DNA of 64,000 nt. It comes from Marisediminicola antarctica. Its GTDB lineage: Bacteria > Actinomycetota > Actinomycetes > Actinomycetales > Microbacteriaceae. Position numbers and translations under genes: made by a program. The notes beneath the pieces are model-generated. The model was not told the origin of the DNA. It did no database searches and saw nothing but the letters and a program-made list of their open reading frames with translations. Shown here in pieces: positions 55,837 to 64,000 of the stretch. The stretch covers positions 62,001 to 126,000 of the forward strand of contig NZ_CP017146.1 in NCBI RefSeq assembly GCF_009930795.1, read 5' to 3'. Position 1 is the stretch's first letter. Each line of letters opens with the position of its first letter.

Positions 55837-57078
55837 TCAGCGGGACAGTTCAGGCACCGTTTTCGGCTGCACGATGAACCAAAGCGAGAGCACCGCGACG
55901 AACGCCGTCGACGCCATCACCAGGCCCATCACGAACGCGCTGACGCCGAAGAGTCCGACGATCGGCGAGATAAGGCCCGCAAGGCCGAAGTTGAGGGCGC
56001 CGAGAACGGATGCCGCGGTGCCGGCCTCGCTGCCGTGGCCCGCAAGGGCGAGCACCTGCACCATCGGGAACCCGAAGCCGACGGCGGTGATGAAGAACCA
56101 GAGCGGCACGAGAACGCCCAGCAGTCCGGCATCCGCAAGGTCAAGGACGACGATCGCCGAGGAGGAGACGAACACGACGGCCGTCGAGAAGGCGAGGATC
56201 CACTGCGGCCCCACGATGCGGGCGAGGCGGGCGGATGTCTGGGTGCCGATCACGATGCCGACGGAGTTCACGGCAAAGAGCAGCCCGTACTGCTGGGGGT
56301 TGAGGCCATACAGGTCCTGGAACAGGAACGGCGACGCGCTGAGGTACGCGAACAGGCCCGAGAAGGACATGCCGCCGATGACCGCGACCCCGATGAAGAT
56401 TCGGTCGCGGAAGATCGCCCCGTATCGCTGGGCCATCGTGCGGTCCGACGTTTCGCGCGACTCCTTAGGCCTCGTCTCGACGATGAAGAAGATCGCGGAG
56501 AGCAGCACGAGCACGCCGTAGGCGGCGAGGAAGAAGAACACGCCACGCCAGTCGAGCACGAGCAGCAGCTGCGAGCCGATGACCGGCGCGAGGATGGGGG
56601 CGAGGCCGGTGACGAGAGCGAGCCTCGACAGCATCCGCACGAGGGGTTGCCCGCCGAACAGGTCGCGCACGGTGGCCATCGCGACGACGGCGCCAGCCGC
56701 GGCGCCCATACCCTGCAGCACACGGAAGACCGCGATCCAGCCGATGTCGGGGGCAAGCGCAACCCCGATGCTCGCAAGCACGTGCAGCGATGTCGCGACG
56801 ATGAGCGGGAGGCGGCGACCGACGCGATCGCTCCACGGGCCGACGAGCAGCTGGCCGACGCCGAAGCCTATAGTGGTCGCCGTGAGGGTCAGCTGCACCG
56901 CCGCCTGCGAGATTCCGAGGTCGCCCTCGATGACCGGGAAGGCGGGCAGGTAGAGGTCGATCGTGAAGGGCCCGAGGGCGACAAGAGCGCCGAGGATCAG
57001 GATGTAGACGATTCGCTGGCGACGGGTCAGCAGGGCGCCGGGGTGTACGACGGCTGTCGGCCTGGTCGCGATGCTCAC
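55837..57078 (-). CDS. MFS multidrug transporter, Bcr/CflA type
   Basis: A 413-residue 12-helix exporter of the DHA1 Bcr/CflA branch. Marks are FTIDLYLPAFPVIEGDLGIS in helix 1, the loop motif GPWSDRVGRRLPLI, and LQGMGAAAGAVVAMATVRDLF near 115-135 (quoted in part: the RDLFGG segment is typical). In E. coli the relative Bcr exports bicyclomycin and sulfonamides; the local substrate is unknown. The start is ATG 57076-57078, with a GAGGAATTTCTCTG-like purine-rich leader on the coding strand. Gap upstream to the ROK gene is 175 bp. Confidence 0.9.
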   Translation of the reverse strand: MSIATRPTAVVHPGALLTRRQRIVYILILGALVALGPFTIDLYLPAFPVIEGDLGISQAAVQLTLTATTIGFGVGQLLVGPWSDRVGRRLPLIVATSLHVLASIGVALAPDIGWIAVFRVLQGMGAAAGAVVAMATVRDLFGGQPLVRMLSRLALVTGLAPILAPVIGSQLLLVLDWRGVFFFLAAYGVLVLLSAIFFIVETRPKESRETSDRTMAQRYGAIFRDRIFIGVAVIGGMSFSGLFAYLSASPFLFQDLYGLNPQQYGLLFAVNSVGIVIGTQTSARLARIVGPQWILAFSTAVVFVSSSAIVVLDLADAGLLGVLVPLWFFITAVGFGFPMVQVLALAGHGSEAGTAASVLGALNFGLAGLISPIVGLFGVSAFVMGLVMASTAFVAVLSLWFIVQPKTVPELSR

Positions 57079-57253
57079 AGAGAAATTCCTCGGTTCTTCT
57101 TCATAGACGTGGCACGCCGCGCGCCGGCCGGGCCGTGGCTGCCGGCGCGACTATGCGTGGGGGATGCCGCCCAGTTCACAGTGAGCGCGCGTTTAACCCA
57201 AGCTCTCGCGGGCGCGAGTTATTCCCCCTCCGGCACAACGGGGGCGCTGAACT

Positions 57254-58474
57254 TCACGCTGGAACCGTTTCGACGCCCGCCGGGTTGTCGAGGAGCGGGG
57301 CGAAAGCCAGCTCGGCCGCCCCGACGAGCACGAGGTCGGATCCGAGTTCGGCACGGGAGAAGCGCACCTCGTCGAACGGGACGGCCAGGGCCTGATCGGC
57401 GACGAGCGCCTCGAGCCTGCCGGGTGCCGCTGCGTGCAGCGAGCCGAGGAATCCGCCGAGCACGACGAGCTGGGGGTTCAGGATGTCGATAACGTTGCGC
57501 AGCGCAACGCCGAGGAAGGCCAGCTGGCGCTCGACCTCAACGCGAACGGCCGGGGCATCCGAGCCGAGCAGCCGGGCGTCGAGTTCGTCGGCGTCGGCCG
57601 TCGTGATTCCGAGCACGTCGAGGAGCAGGGAGCGGCGCACCTCGAGCTCGAGGCTTCCGGGCGCGCCGCTCGCGTCACGGCCGTCGCGGCTCGTGGCGAG
57701 CGTGTGCCCGAACTCCCCCGCGTAGCCGCCCGCTCCGCGGATCGGCCGTCCGCCGGCGATGATGCCACCACCGATCCCGCTCGCGCCGCCGTTGAGGTAG
57801 ATCATGTCGCTGTGGCCGCGGCCAGCGCCGAAGATGTGCTCCGCGTTCGCTCCGAGCCCGGCGTCGTTCGCGGCGGCCGCGGGGAGCCCGGTCGCGTCGA
57901 CGAGCAGCCGCGCGAGCGGCGCATCCGTCCACCCGAGGTGTGGCGCGAAGCGCACAACGCCGTCGCTCGCGCGCACGAGCCCGGGCACGGCCACGCCGAT
58001 CCCGACCAGGCGGGCGGACCGCTCGGCATCGGCGCGGAGCTCGACGACGGCGTCGGCCACGATGCTGACGGTGTCGACGACGGTCGGCATTGTCGCCTCG
58101 CGGCGAATTCGGCGGAGCACCCGGCCGCCCAGACCCACGAGGGCGATCGTGACGGAGTCGACTTCTGGGTTCACCGCGATCGCGAGCACTCCGGGGTGCG
58201 GCGCGACGATCGGGCTCGGGCGGCCGACTTGCCTGCTCCCGTCCGGGTCGGACTCGACAACGAGGCCCAGCTCGGCGAGCTCACCGACCAGCGCCGCAAT
58301 CGTCGACCGGTTCAGGCCTGTCTGCTTCGTGAGCTGGGAGCGGGACACCGACGGATCGTGGTGCGCGAGCCGGAGCACCGCAGAGAGGTTGTGGCGCCGC
58401 ACCAGGTCGTTGCTGTTTCCGCGCCGCGGCACGACGGAGGCGGTGTCGGGCGCCCCATCGCCCGGAGCCGCCAC
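57254..58474 (-). CDS. ROK family transcriptional regulator lacking the zinc-binding cysteines
   Basis: A 406-residue XylR/NagC-type repressor. The N-terminal winged helix (about 21-75: RRHNLSAVLRLAHHD, SRSQLTKQTGLNRSTIAALV) precedes a ROK sugar-kinase-like domain with the phosphate motif, GIGVAVPGLV, and GEFGHTLA at 253-260. The usual CxCGxxGC zinc site, which should lie at about 267-274, reads DASGAPGS, so all three cysteines are lost. It begins with a GTG three bases after the bglB stop and is therefore in the bglB operon; it probably represses beta-glucoside or xyloside use. A glucokinase activity is unlikely. Confidence 0.9.
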   Translation of the reverse strand: MAAPGDGAPDTASVVPRRGNSNDLVRRHNLSAVLRLAHHDPSVSRSQLTKQTGLNRSTIAALVGELAELGLVVESDPDGSRQVGRPSPIVAPHPGVLAIAVNPEVDSVTIALVGLGGRVLRRIRREATMPTVVDTVSIVADAVVELRADAERSARLVGIGVAVPGLVRASDGVVRFAPHLGWTDAPLARLLVDATGLPAAAANDAGLGANAEHIFGAGRGHSDMIYLNGGASGIGGGIIAGGRPIRGAGGYAGEFGHTLATSRDGRDASGAPGSLELEVRRSLLLDVLGITTADADELDARLLGSDAPAVRVEVERQLAFLGVALRNVIDILNPQLVVLGGFLGSLHAAAPGRLEALVADQALAVPFDEVRFSRAELGSDLVLVGAAELAFAPLLDNPAGVETVPA

Positions 58475-58477
58475 TGC

Positions 58478-59902
58478 TCAGGCCGGAATCCGGTGCGTGC
58501 GCACCAGCTCGGCGTACCAGTGGCCGCTGTCCTTCACGGTTCGCTCGAGGGATTCGTAGTCGACGTAGACGATGCCGAACCGCTTCGTGTAGCCATAGGC
58601 CCACTCGAAGTTGTCCATGAGCGACCACACCTGGTAGCCGCGCAGGTCGACGCCGTGACCCATCGCGCGGTGCGCGGCCGTGAAGTGGCGTCGCAGGTAG
58701 TCGATGCGGTCGGCGTCGTGCACCTGGCCCTCGTCGAGGACGTCGGGGAACGCGGCACCATTCTCCGTAACCATGAGCGGCTGCGCCGGGAACTGCTCGT
58801 GCAGCGAGACGAGGAGATCCTCGAGCCCGTCGGGGGCGATGTTCCAGCCCATCTCGGTGTACGGCCCCGGCTGCGCGATGAACTCGACGTCCTCGCTGCC
58901 TGGCCAGGGCGAGCCGACCGACGTGCCGTGCCCGTCGGCGCTCTGCTTCGGGGAGACCCCGTCCCACGGCTTGACGGTCGCGGTGGAGTAGTAGTTGACG
59001 CCGAGAACATCGATGCTCTGGTTGATCGCCTCGAGGTCTCCGGGGAGCACGAACGCCCAGTCGGTGATTCCCGCGGTGTCGGCGAGGAGATCGGCCGGGT
59101 ACTCCCCGCGCAGCATCGGCCCGGTGAAGGCGCGGTTCGCGAGCGCGTCGATGCGGCGAACCGCGTCGCCCGCGTCATCCGCTCCGGGCCGAACGACGTG
59201 CAGGTTGAGGGTCACCGAGAAGTCGGGGTCGTTCGTCACGACCTTGCGAAGTTCGGTGAGCGCGAGCCCGTGGGCGAGGTTGAGGTGGTGGACGGCCGCG
59301 AGCGCGTCCGCGCCGTTGGTGCGGCCGGGAGCGTGGACGCCGGAGCCGTATCCCAGGTAGGCGCTGCACCACGGCTCGTTGAGCGTGGTCCACGTCTCGA
59401 CTCGGTCGCCGAGCGCCTGGCCGATGACCGCCGCGTATTCGGCAAACCGGTAGGCGGTGTCACGGTTGGGCCAGCCGCCGGCATCCTCGAGCGGCTGCGG
59501 CAGGTCCCAATGGTAGAGCGTGGCGATGGGCTTGATTCCGCGTGCGATGAGCCCGTCGACAAGGCGGGAGTAGAAGTCGATGCCGGCCTGGTTGATCGCG
59601 CCGGAGCCTGTGGGCACGATGCGCGGCCAGGCGATCGAGAACCGGTAGGCCTCGAGGCCGAGGCCCTTCATCATGTCGAGATCCTCGTCGAGCCGGTGGT
59701 AGTGGTCGTCGGCGACGTCGCCGGTATCGCCATTGACGACGAGTCCGGGCGTGTGGCTGAAGGTGTCCCAGATCGACGGGCCGCGGCCGTCCTCTGCGAC
59801 GGCTCCTTCGATCTGGTACGACGCAGTAGCCGAACCGAGCAGGAAGTCGGCGGGGAACTCGAGCCCGGAGTCGCGGTAGTCGGGGCTGCCGTGGGTTGTC
59901 AT
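58478..59902 (-). CDS. Glycoside hydrolase family 1 beta-glucosidase
   Basis: A 474-residue cytosolic retaining glycosidase. The acid/base Glu176 is in TLNEPW and the nucleophile Glu380 in VTENGAAF. Further GH1 marks are [15 protein letters not shown] near 20-34, [10 protein letters not shown] near 86-95, YHWDLPQPL at 130-138 and the late [18 protein letters not shown]. No signal peptide is seen, so it cleaves imported disaccharides such as cellobiose. The ATG at 59900-59902 is the chosen start; the open frame continues upstream with repetitive, unlikely sequence. It is followed by the ROK regulator gene after three bases. Confidence 0.94.
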   Translation of the reverse strand: MTTHGSPDYRDSGLEFPADFLLGSATASYQIEGAVAEDGRGPSIWDTFSHTPGLVVNGDTGDVADDHYHRLDEDLDMMKGLGLEAYRFSIAWPRIVPTGSGAINQAGIDFYSRLVDGLIARGIKPIATLYHWDLPQPLEDAGGWPNRDTAYRFAEYAAVIGQALGDRVETWTTLNEPWCSAYLGYGSGVHAPGRTNGADALAAVHHLNLAHGLALTELRKVVTNDPDFSVTLNLHVVRPGADDAGDAVRRIDALANRAFTGPMLRGEYPADLLADTAGITDWAFVLPGDLEAINQSIDVLGVNYYSTATVKPWDGVSPKQSADGHGTSVGSPWPGSEDVEFIAQPGPYTEMGWNIAPDGLEDLLVSLHEQFPAQPLMVTENGAAFPDVLDEGQVHDADRIDYLRRHFTAAHRAMGHGVDLRGYQVWSLMDNFEWAYGYTKRFGIVYVDYESLERTVKDSGHWYAELVRTHRIPA

Positions 59903-60221
59903 CGCAGGAGTGCCTTTCCACCTGTGGCCGTCAGATGTCGCTGTAATCGTAGTCGCGTCGCCCCGCGGGCTCATATTCCGCGCCCGGATGCCGAGCGGAG
60001 CGCGACCCGCTGCTGGTGGCTGCGTGGTCGCTGCTGGTGGCTGCTGGTTGCTGCTGCGGGTTGAGCAGCGCGCTCTGGCGCGCGTATCGCCCCCCACTTG
60101 CGAGCCGGCGTCTTCTCCTCCACAGGCCCTGCTCGTGGAGGGCTGTCCACAGGTAATATCCCAGATCAGGGTGTGGTTTGGTGTCGGTTGGAATGTCGGT
60201 GGTGCCTGTCACTATGTGGGT
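59903..60221. other. 319-bp divergent promoter region between bglB and the HNH gene
   Basis: The left part (about 60009-60055) has several imperfect direct repeats of CTGCTGGTGG. The right part is G/T-rich before the ATG of the HNH gene. A single DnaA-box-like CTGTCCACA is at 60143-60151 but stands alone. Promoters of both genes must lie here; no specific operator for the ROK regulator could be picked out. Confidence 0.5.
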
Positions 60222-61796
60222 ATGTCCAAAGCAACCGATCCCCTCATTGACAGCGCTATTGCGTTCGCGTCGGTGTGGGCTGGTGCGCTCACCGGGTTCG
60301 GCGCCCGGGTCGGCGAACACCCCGATGCCCGGCCGCCCGATGCTCGTGGAGCAGGATCCGGCGCAGCGGCTGCAGCCGTCTCGGTCGGTGCAACCGCCGG
60401 AGCATCGTTCGGCGCGATCTCGGTCGCTCCGTCCCAGCTTGATGTGGAAACAATGTCCGATGCGGGGCTGGTGCGGGCGATCCAGTCCGGCTACGACCTC
60501 AAACGACACGTCGATGCCCTGCTGGTGCGTGCGGCGGGGGAGCTGAGTGTGCGCTCGCGCCCCTCGCTCGGGCAGGGCGGCCTGGCGAAGTCTTCCGGGC
60601 ATACCTCTCCTGCCTCCCTGATCACGGAACTGGGTCGGGTGACTCTGGCCGAGGCCGGCAGAACAGTCCGGTTGGGTGAGGCGACCACCGCACCGGTGTC
60701 CCTGCTCGGGGAGCGCCTCCCCGCCCCGTTCCCGCTGGTCGCGGATGCGGTGAACAGCGCGGTGGTGCAGGTGGATGCGGCCCAGTCGATCATCACCTCC
60801 CTGACCCAGGCCGCCCCCCGCGCCCTGCCGGTACACCTGGTCGCGGCGGAGGAGGAACTGGTCACCTTCGCCGCGTCTCATCCGGCGGACACGGTGCGGA
60901 AGCTGTCGATCTCCTGGCGGGACGCGCTCGATACCGATGGGATCGCACCGCGGGAGGAGGCACTGATCGCGGCCCGGTCGCTGCGCTGGAGCAAACAGGG
61001 CAACGGTTTGGAGCGCTGCACGATCGACCTCGACCCCCTCGGCGCCGGATATGTGCGCACCATGATCGACGCGATGGTCGGCGACGCCCTCCGCGCCGTC
61101 CGCTTCGACACCGACCCGACAGGACCTGCGGGGACCGCCGGCGGCCACGACCACGGCCACGGCATGGGCGATGAGGGTCTCGACCGGGACGCGTGCGGTG
61201 ACCACCATGTCGAGCTCCCCGACCCGCGGACGATCCCTCGGATCGCCGCCGACGCCCTGATCGATGTGGCCCGGCACATGATGGGCTGCACCACCGCACC
61301 AGGACCCCTCCCACACACCACCCTGATCATCCGGATGACCCTGGAACAACTCCAATCCGGCCTCGGCGCAGCACACCTCGACGGAGTCGAAGACCCCATC
61401 ACGGCTGGTGCCGCCCGCAGGCTTGCCGCGGACGCGGAACTGATCCCCGCAGTCCTCGGCGGGAACAGCCAAATCCTCGACCTCGGCACCGGGAGACGAC
61501 TATTCACCCGCGCCCAACGAATCGCATTCGCCGAACGCGACGGCGGCTGCGCCATCACCGGCTGCGGCAGACCACCCTCCTACACCGAAGCCCACCACAT
61601 CCACTGGTGGTCCCACGGAGGCACAACAAACCTCAACAACGGCATCCTGTTATGCACCGGACACCACCACATCATCCACAAAGGATGGACCGTACAGATC
61701 ACCGACAACACCCCCTGGTTCACCCCACCCCCACACATCGACCCCACCCGAACACCCAAACGCGGCGGAAAACTCCCCACACCAGCACTGCAATGA
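60222..61796 (+). CDS. DUF222 / HNH endonuclease-domain protein
   Basis: A 524-residue protein of the actinobacterial 13E12-repeat/DUF222 family. The N-terminal and middle part (about 1-410) is helical. The C-terminal HNH motif runs from RDGGCAITGCGRP through EAHHIHWWSHGGTTNLNNG to LLCTGHHHIIHKGW, with Cys pairs and His residues for zinc and catalysis. The ATG at 60222 is chosen over a start 104 codons upstream. The 3' half is strikingly G-poor and A/C-rich on the coding strand, unlike neighbouring genes. These genes are multicopy in many actinobacteria and their role is not settled. Confidence 0.9.
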   Translation: MSKATDPLIDSAIAFASVWAGALTGFGARVGEHPDARPPDARGAGSGAAAAAVSVGATAGASFGAISVAPSQLDVETMSDAGLVRAIQSGYDLKRHVDALLVRAAGELSVRSRPSLGQGGLAKSSGHTSPASLITELGRVTLAEAGRTVRLGEATTAPVSLLGERLPAPFPLVADAVNSAVVQVDAAQSIITSLTQAAPRALPVHLVAAEEELVTFAASHPADTVRKLSISWRDALDTDGIAPREEALIAARSLRWSKQGNGLERCTIDLDPLGAGYVRTMIDAMVGDALRAVRFDTDPTGPAGTAGGHDHGHGMGDEGLDRDACGDHHVELPDPRTIPRIAADALIDVARHMMGCTTAPGPLPHTTLIIRMTLEQLQSGLGAAHLDGVEDPITAGAARRLAADAELIPAVLGGNSQILDLGTGRRLFTRAQRIAFAERDGGCAITGCGRPPSYTEAHHIHWWSHGGTTNLNNGILLCTGHHHIIHKGWTVQITDNTPWFTPPPHIDPTRTPKRGGKLPTPALQ

Positions 61797-62025
61797 CCAC
61801 AGGACGGGCACGGCCAGGTTTCGCCACAGTCGCTACGCGACCCGCCCAACCAACAGAAACAGGTACCCGACCGACTCAACCAGCCGAAACAACTACGCGA
61901 CCCCAACCCATCGCAACACATCACCAGCGAAGGCCGCGACCCGACGCACGCGGCCGAACCACAGCATCCATCCGTGCCGCCCTGTGCCGCGGCGACAATC
62001 GGTGCAAGGTTCGGCATTCCCCCGC

Positions 62026-62031
62026 TAATAT
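62026..62031 (+). promoter_or_regulatory. Putative -10 element for xylA, in the gap 61797-62079
   Basis: TAATAT fits the -10 consensus well and lies 48 bp before the xylA ATG. A -35 is not clear. The first 200 bp of the gap keep the A/C-rich, G-poor composition of the preceding HNH gene and contain no gene that I can support. Confidence 0.45.
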
Positions 62032-62079
62032 GTTTCCGTCCCCCACAAATCAACGACGAAGCCCAAGGACGGTACCGCC

Positions 62080-63270
62080 ATGACTCTCACCCCGACCCGC
62101 GACGACAAGTTCTCCTTCGGGCTCTGGACCATCGGCTACAACGGCGCCGACCCGTTCGGCGGACCGACGAGGCCGCACCTCGACGTCGTCGAGGCAGTGC
62201 ACAAGCTCGCCGAGATCGGCGCCTACGGACTCACCTTCCACGACGACGACCTGTTCGCATTCGGGTCGAGCGACGCCGCGCGGCAGAAGGAGATCAACCG
62301 CGCAAAGCAGGCGTTCGCCGACACGGGCATCATCGTGCCAATGATCACGACCAACCTGTTCAGCGCTCCCGTGTTCAAGGACGGCGGTTTCACCTCGAAT
62401 GACCGGGCCGTGCGGCGCTTCGCGATCCGAAAGGTACTGCGCAACATCGACCTCGCCGCCGAGCTCGGCGCGACGACGTTCGTCATGTGGGGCGGGCGCG
62501 AGGGCGCGGAGTACGACGCCGCCAAGGACATCCGCGGCGCCCTCGAGCGCTACCGCGAGGCGGTCAACCTGCTCGGCGACTATGTGACCGACAAGGGCTA
62601 CGACATCCGGTTCGCGATCGAGCCCAAGCCGAACGAGCCCCGCGGCGACATCCTGCTCCCCACCCTCGGCCACGCGCTCGCGTTCATCGAGACGCTCGAG
62701 CGTCCCGAGCTCGTCGGAGTCAATCCGGAGACGGGCCACGAGCAGATGGCCGGGCTCAACTTCACCGCCGGGATCGCCCAGGCGCTCTACCAGGGCAAGC
62801 TCTTCCACATCGACCTCAACGGGCAGAAGGGCATCAAGTACGACCAGGACCTCGTCTTCGGCCACGGCGACCTCGCGAACGCGTTCTCGCTTGTCGATCT
62901 GCTCGAGAACGGCGGTCCGGACGGCGGTCCGTCGTACGACGGGCCGCGCCACTTCGACTACAAGCCCAGCCGCACCGAGGACGCGGTCGGGGTCTGGGAC
63001 TCGGCGGCCGCGAACATGCGCATGTACCTGCTGCTCAAGGAGCGCGCCGCGGCCTTCCGCGCCGACCCCGAGGTGCAGGAGGCCCTCGCGAGCGCGCGCG
63101 TGCACGAGATCAACGAGCCGACCCTCTCCGCCGGCGAGAGCTACGCCGACCTACTCGCGGATACGGCTTCCTACGAGACATTCGACACCGACGCGTACTT
63201 CGGGGGCAAAGGCTTCGGCTTCGTTCGCCTCAACCAGCTCGCTACCGAGCACATCCTCGGAGCCCGGTAG
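62080..63270 (+). CDS. xylA: Xylose isomerase (class I, actinobacterial type)
   Basis: A 396-residue enzyme converting D-xylose to D-xylulose (and glucose to fructose). Catalytic and metal residues fall at the Streptomyces positions: His54 and Asp57 in FHDDD, Trp137 in VMWGGREG, Glu181 and Lys183 in [10 protein letters not shown], plus the HIDLNGQ block for the second metal. The ATG has an AAGGA site about ten bases upstream. No xylB kinase follows: the next gene is convergent with an 11-bp gap. The ROK regulator at 57 kb may be a xylose-type repressor controlling this gene. Confidence 0.97.
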   Translation: MTLTPTRDDKFSFGLWTIGYNGADPFGGPTRPHLDVVEAVHKLAEIGAYGLTFHDDDLFAFGSSDAARQKEINRAKQAFADTGIIVPMITTNLFSAPVFKDGGFTSNDRAVRRFAIRKVLRNIDLAAELGATTFVMWGGREGAEYDAAKDIRGALERYREAVNLLGDYVTDKGYDIRFAIEPKPNEPRGDILLPTLGHALAFIETLERPELVGVNPETGHEQMAGLNFTAGIAQALYQGKLFHIDLNGQKGIKYDQDLVFGHGDLANAFSLVDLLENGGPDGGPSYDGPRHFDYKPSRTEDAVGVWDSAAANMRMYLLLKERAAAFRADPEVQEALASARVHEINEPTLSAGESYADLLADTASYETFDTDAYFGGKGFGFVRLNQLATEHILGAR

Positions 63271-63281
63271 TCCAGAGCGCG

Positions 63282-64000
63282 TCAGAGCGCACCCGCGAGC
63301 AGCTCCCCGGCCGCCCGCAGCCATCGGAGCGGGTCGGCGAGCGCCGCATCCGTGCCTCCCGCGAGGTCGGACAGGGAGACGGACGCCGCGAAGCCGTGAG
63401 TATCGGCATCGATGCGGCCGGCGACGAGCATCGCTGCGGCCCCGCCCGTGTCGGCGAGTGCGAGCACGCGCGAGGGCACCTTGCCGCCGCTCGACTGGTC
63501 GTCGAACCTGCCCTCGCCCGTGATGACGACGTCGGCCGAGCGGATGCTGTCGGCAAGGCCGATCGCGTCGGCGACGGCCGCGGCACCCGGCGTCATCGCG
63601 GCGCCCCAGGCGAGCAGCGCGAATCCGGTGCCACCCGCGGCGCCCGCGCCGGGTGTCTCCGGGTCGACGGAAAGCACGCCAGAGAGCCGTCGTAGTCCCG
63701 CATCGAGTTCGGCCATCTGGGCGGGCGTCGCCCCCTTCTGCGGCCCGAACACGGCGGCGGCACCCTTCTCTCCAAGCAGCGGGTTCGTGACGTCGCCCAG
63801 CACGACCGCCCCGCCTGCGGGAAGGGGGAGGAGCGCGGACAGGTCGGCCCGCTCGATATCGCGGAGGCCTGCGCCGCCGGGCCGAACCTCCACGCCCGCG
63901 TCGTCGAGGAACCGGGCACCGAGCGCGGCGAGCGCACCCGTACCGCCGTCGGTCGAGGCACTGCCGCCGATCGCGAGCAGCAGCCGGTCCACGCCGGCCT
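63282..64000 (-). CDS. glxK: Glycerate kinase, C-terminal part (5' end outside window)
   Basis: About 239 residues of a GlxK-family kinase that phosphorylates D-glycerate. The frame is still open at the window edge, where AGVDRLLLAIGGSAS starts what is normally an internal segment. Marks are IGGSASTDGGTGALAALG, GAGAAGGTGFALLAWGA and VITGEGRFDDQSSGGKVP, the latter being the typical late motif. The gene ends 11 bp from xylA on the other strand. About one third of the protein is missing beyond position 64000. Confidence 0.93.
   Translation of the reverse strand, partial: AGVDRLLLAIGGSASTDGGTGALAALGARFLDDAGVEVRPGGAGLRDIERADLSALLPLPAGGAVVLGDVTNPLLGEKGAAAVFGPQKGATPAQMAELDAGLRRLSGVLSVDPETPGAGAAGGTGFALLAWGAAMTPGAAAVADAIGLADSIRSADVVITGEGRFDDQSSGGKVPSRVLALADTGGAAAMLVAGRIDADTHGFAASVSLSDLAGGTDAALADPLRWLRAAGELLAGAL

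Noticed and set aside
60143-60151. DnaA box (CTGTCCACA)
   Set aside because: A single imperfect site with no further boxes and no origin genes around.

Overview
The window is a chromosomal segment of a high-G+C actinobacterium, most likely a member of the Microbacteriaceae. The evidence is a G+C content near two thirds by eye, GTG starts with AGGAG-type ribosome sites, TANNNT -10 elements placed directly before start codons (leaderless mRNAs), a 6C-type small RNA, a DUF4244 Tad pilin, an actinobacterial TopA with a lysine/alanine tail, and DUF222/HNH and AbiEi-like/DUF559 proteins. From about 18 to 44.5 kb the gene order (holB, tmk, topA, tad genes, 6C RNA, acs, ridA, ponA-type PBP, phosphoesterase, asd, lysC, recR, dnaX) resembles, from memory, the Mycobacterium tuberculosis interval Rv3644c-Rv3721c. 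This part therefore looks like ancestral actinobacterial backbone with local insertions. No prophage, integrase, intact insertion sequence or CRISPR array was seen.

Layout. 0-9 kb: the end of ribH, a tiny membrane protein, an MHS-type transporter, a three-gene ABC-2 exporter, a full ABC exporter, and a TetR/MFS efflux pair sharing a perfect 26-bp operator. 9-16 kb: an RNA methyltransferase with a succinate-semialdehyde dehydrogenase, a nicotinamidase with a Gfo/Idh oxidoreductase, small DUF proteins, a zinc alcohol dehydrogenase and tRNA-Thr. 16-26.5 kb: a TetR regulator, an exported peptidase, holB, tmk, topA and a compact tad operon (ATPase, one TadB/C-type protein, Flp-like pilin, two TadE/G-like proteins) preceded by a 6C RNA. 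26.6-33 kb: acs, ridA with a 53-residue DUF4177-like gene, a class A penicillin-binding protein with PASTA repeats, a metallophosphoesterase and tRNA-Pro. 33-44.5 kb: a sensor kinase, a membrane protein and a response regulator overlapping tdk, then mqo, an SGNH hydrolase, asd-lysC, recR and dnaX. 44.5-51 kb: an AbiEi-like/DUF559 protein, a small NAD(P)-binding protein, the pta-ackA pair, tRNA-Ser and a PH-like membrane protein. 51-64 kb: a three-gene catabolic-looking operon (saccharopine dehydrogenase-like, glutaryl-CoA-dehydrogenase-like, N-succinylamino acid racemase/OSBS), a PAP2 phosphatase, a Bcr/CflA transporter, a beta-glucosidase/ROK pair, a DUF222-HNH nuclease, xylA and a truncated glycerate kinase.

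How the genes work together: pta-ackA and acs form the acetate node; asd-lysC make aspartate semialdehyde for lysine, diaminopimelate, threonine and methionine; tmk and tdk supply dTMP; holB, dnaX, recR and topA belong to replication and repair; bglB, ROK and xylA point to use of plant-derived sugars.

The most interesting unexplained signal is a dispersed family of short inverted repeats (core ATTCAGGA / TCCTGAAT). It occupies three separate intergenic gaps, all between convergent genes (1835-2084, 6743-6893, 46841-47012). Second is a strong genome-style excess of the hexamer GGATGC/GCATCC. Third are a two-component locus with an extra membrane protein between kinase and regulator, and the unusual saccharopine DH / acyl-CoA DH / racemase operon.
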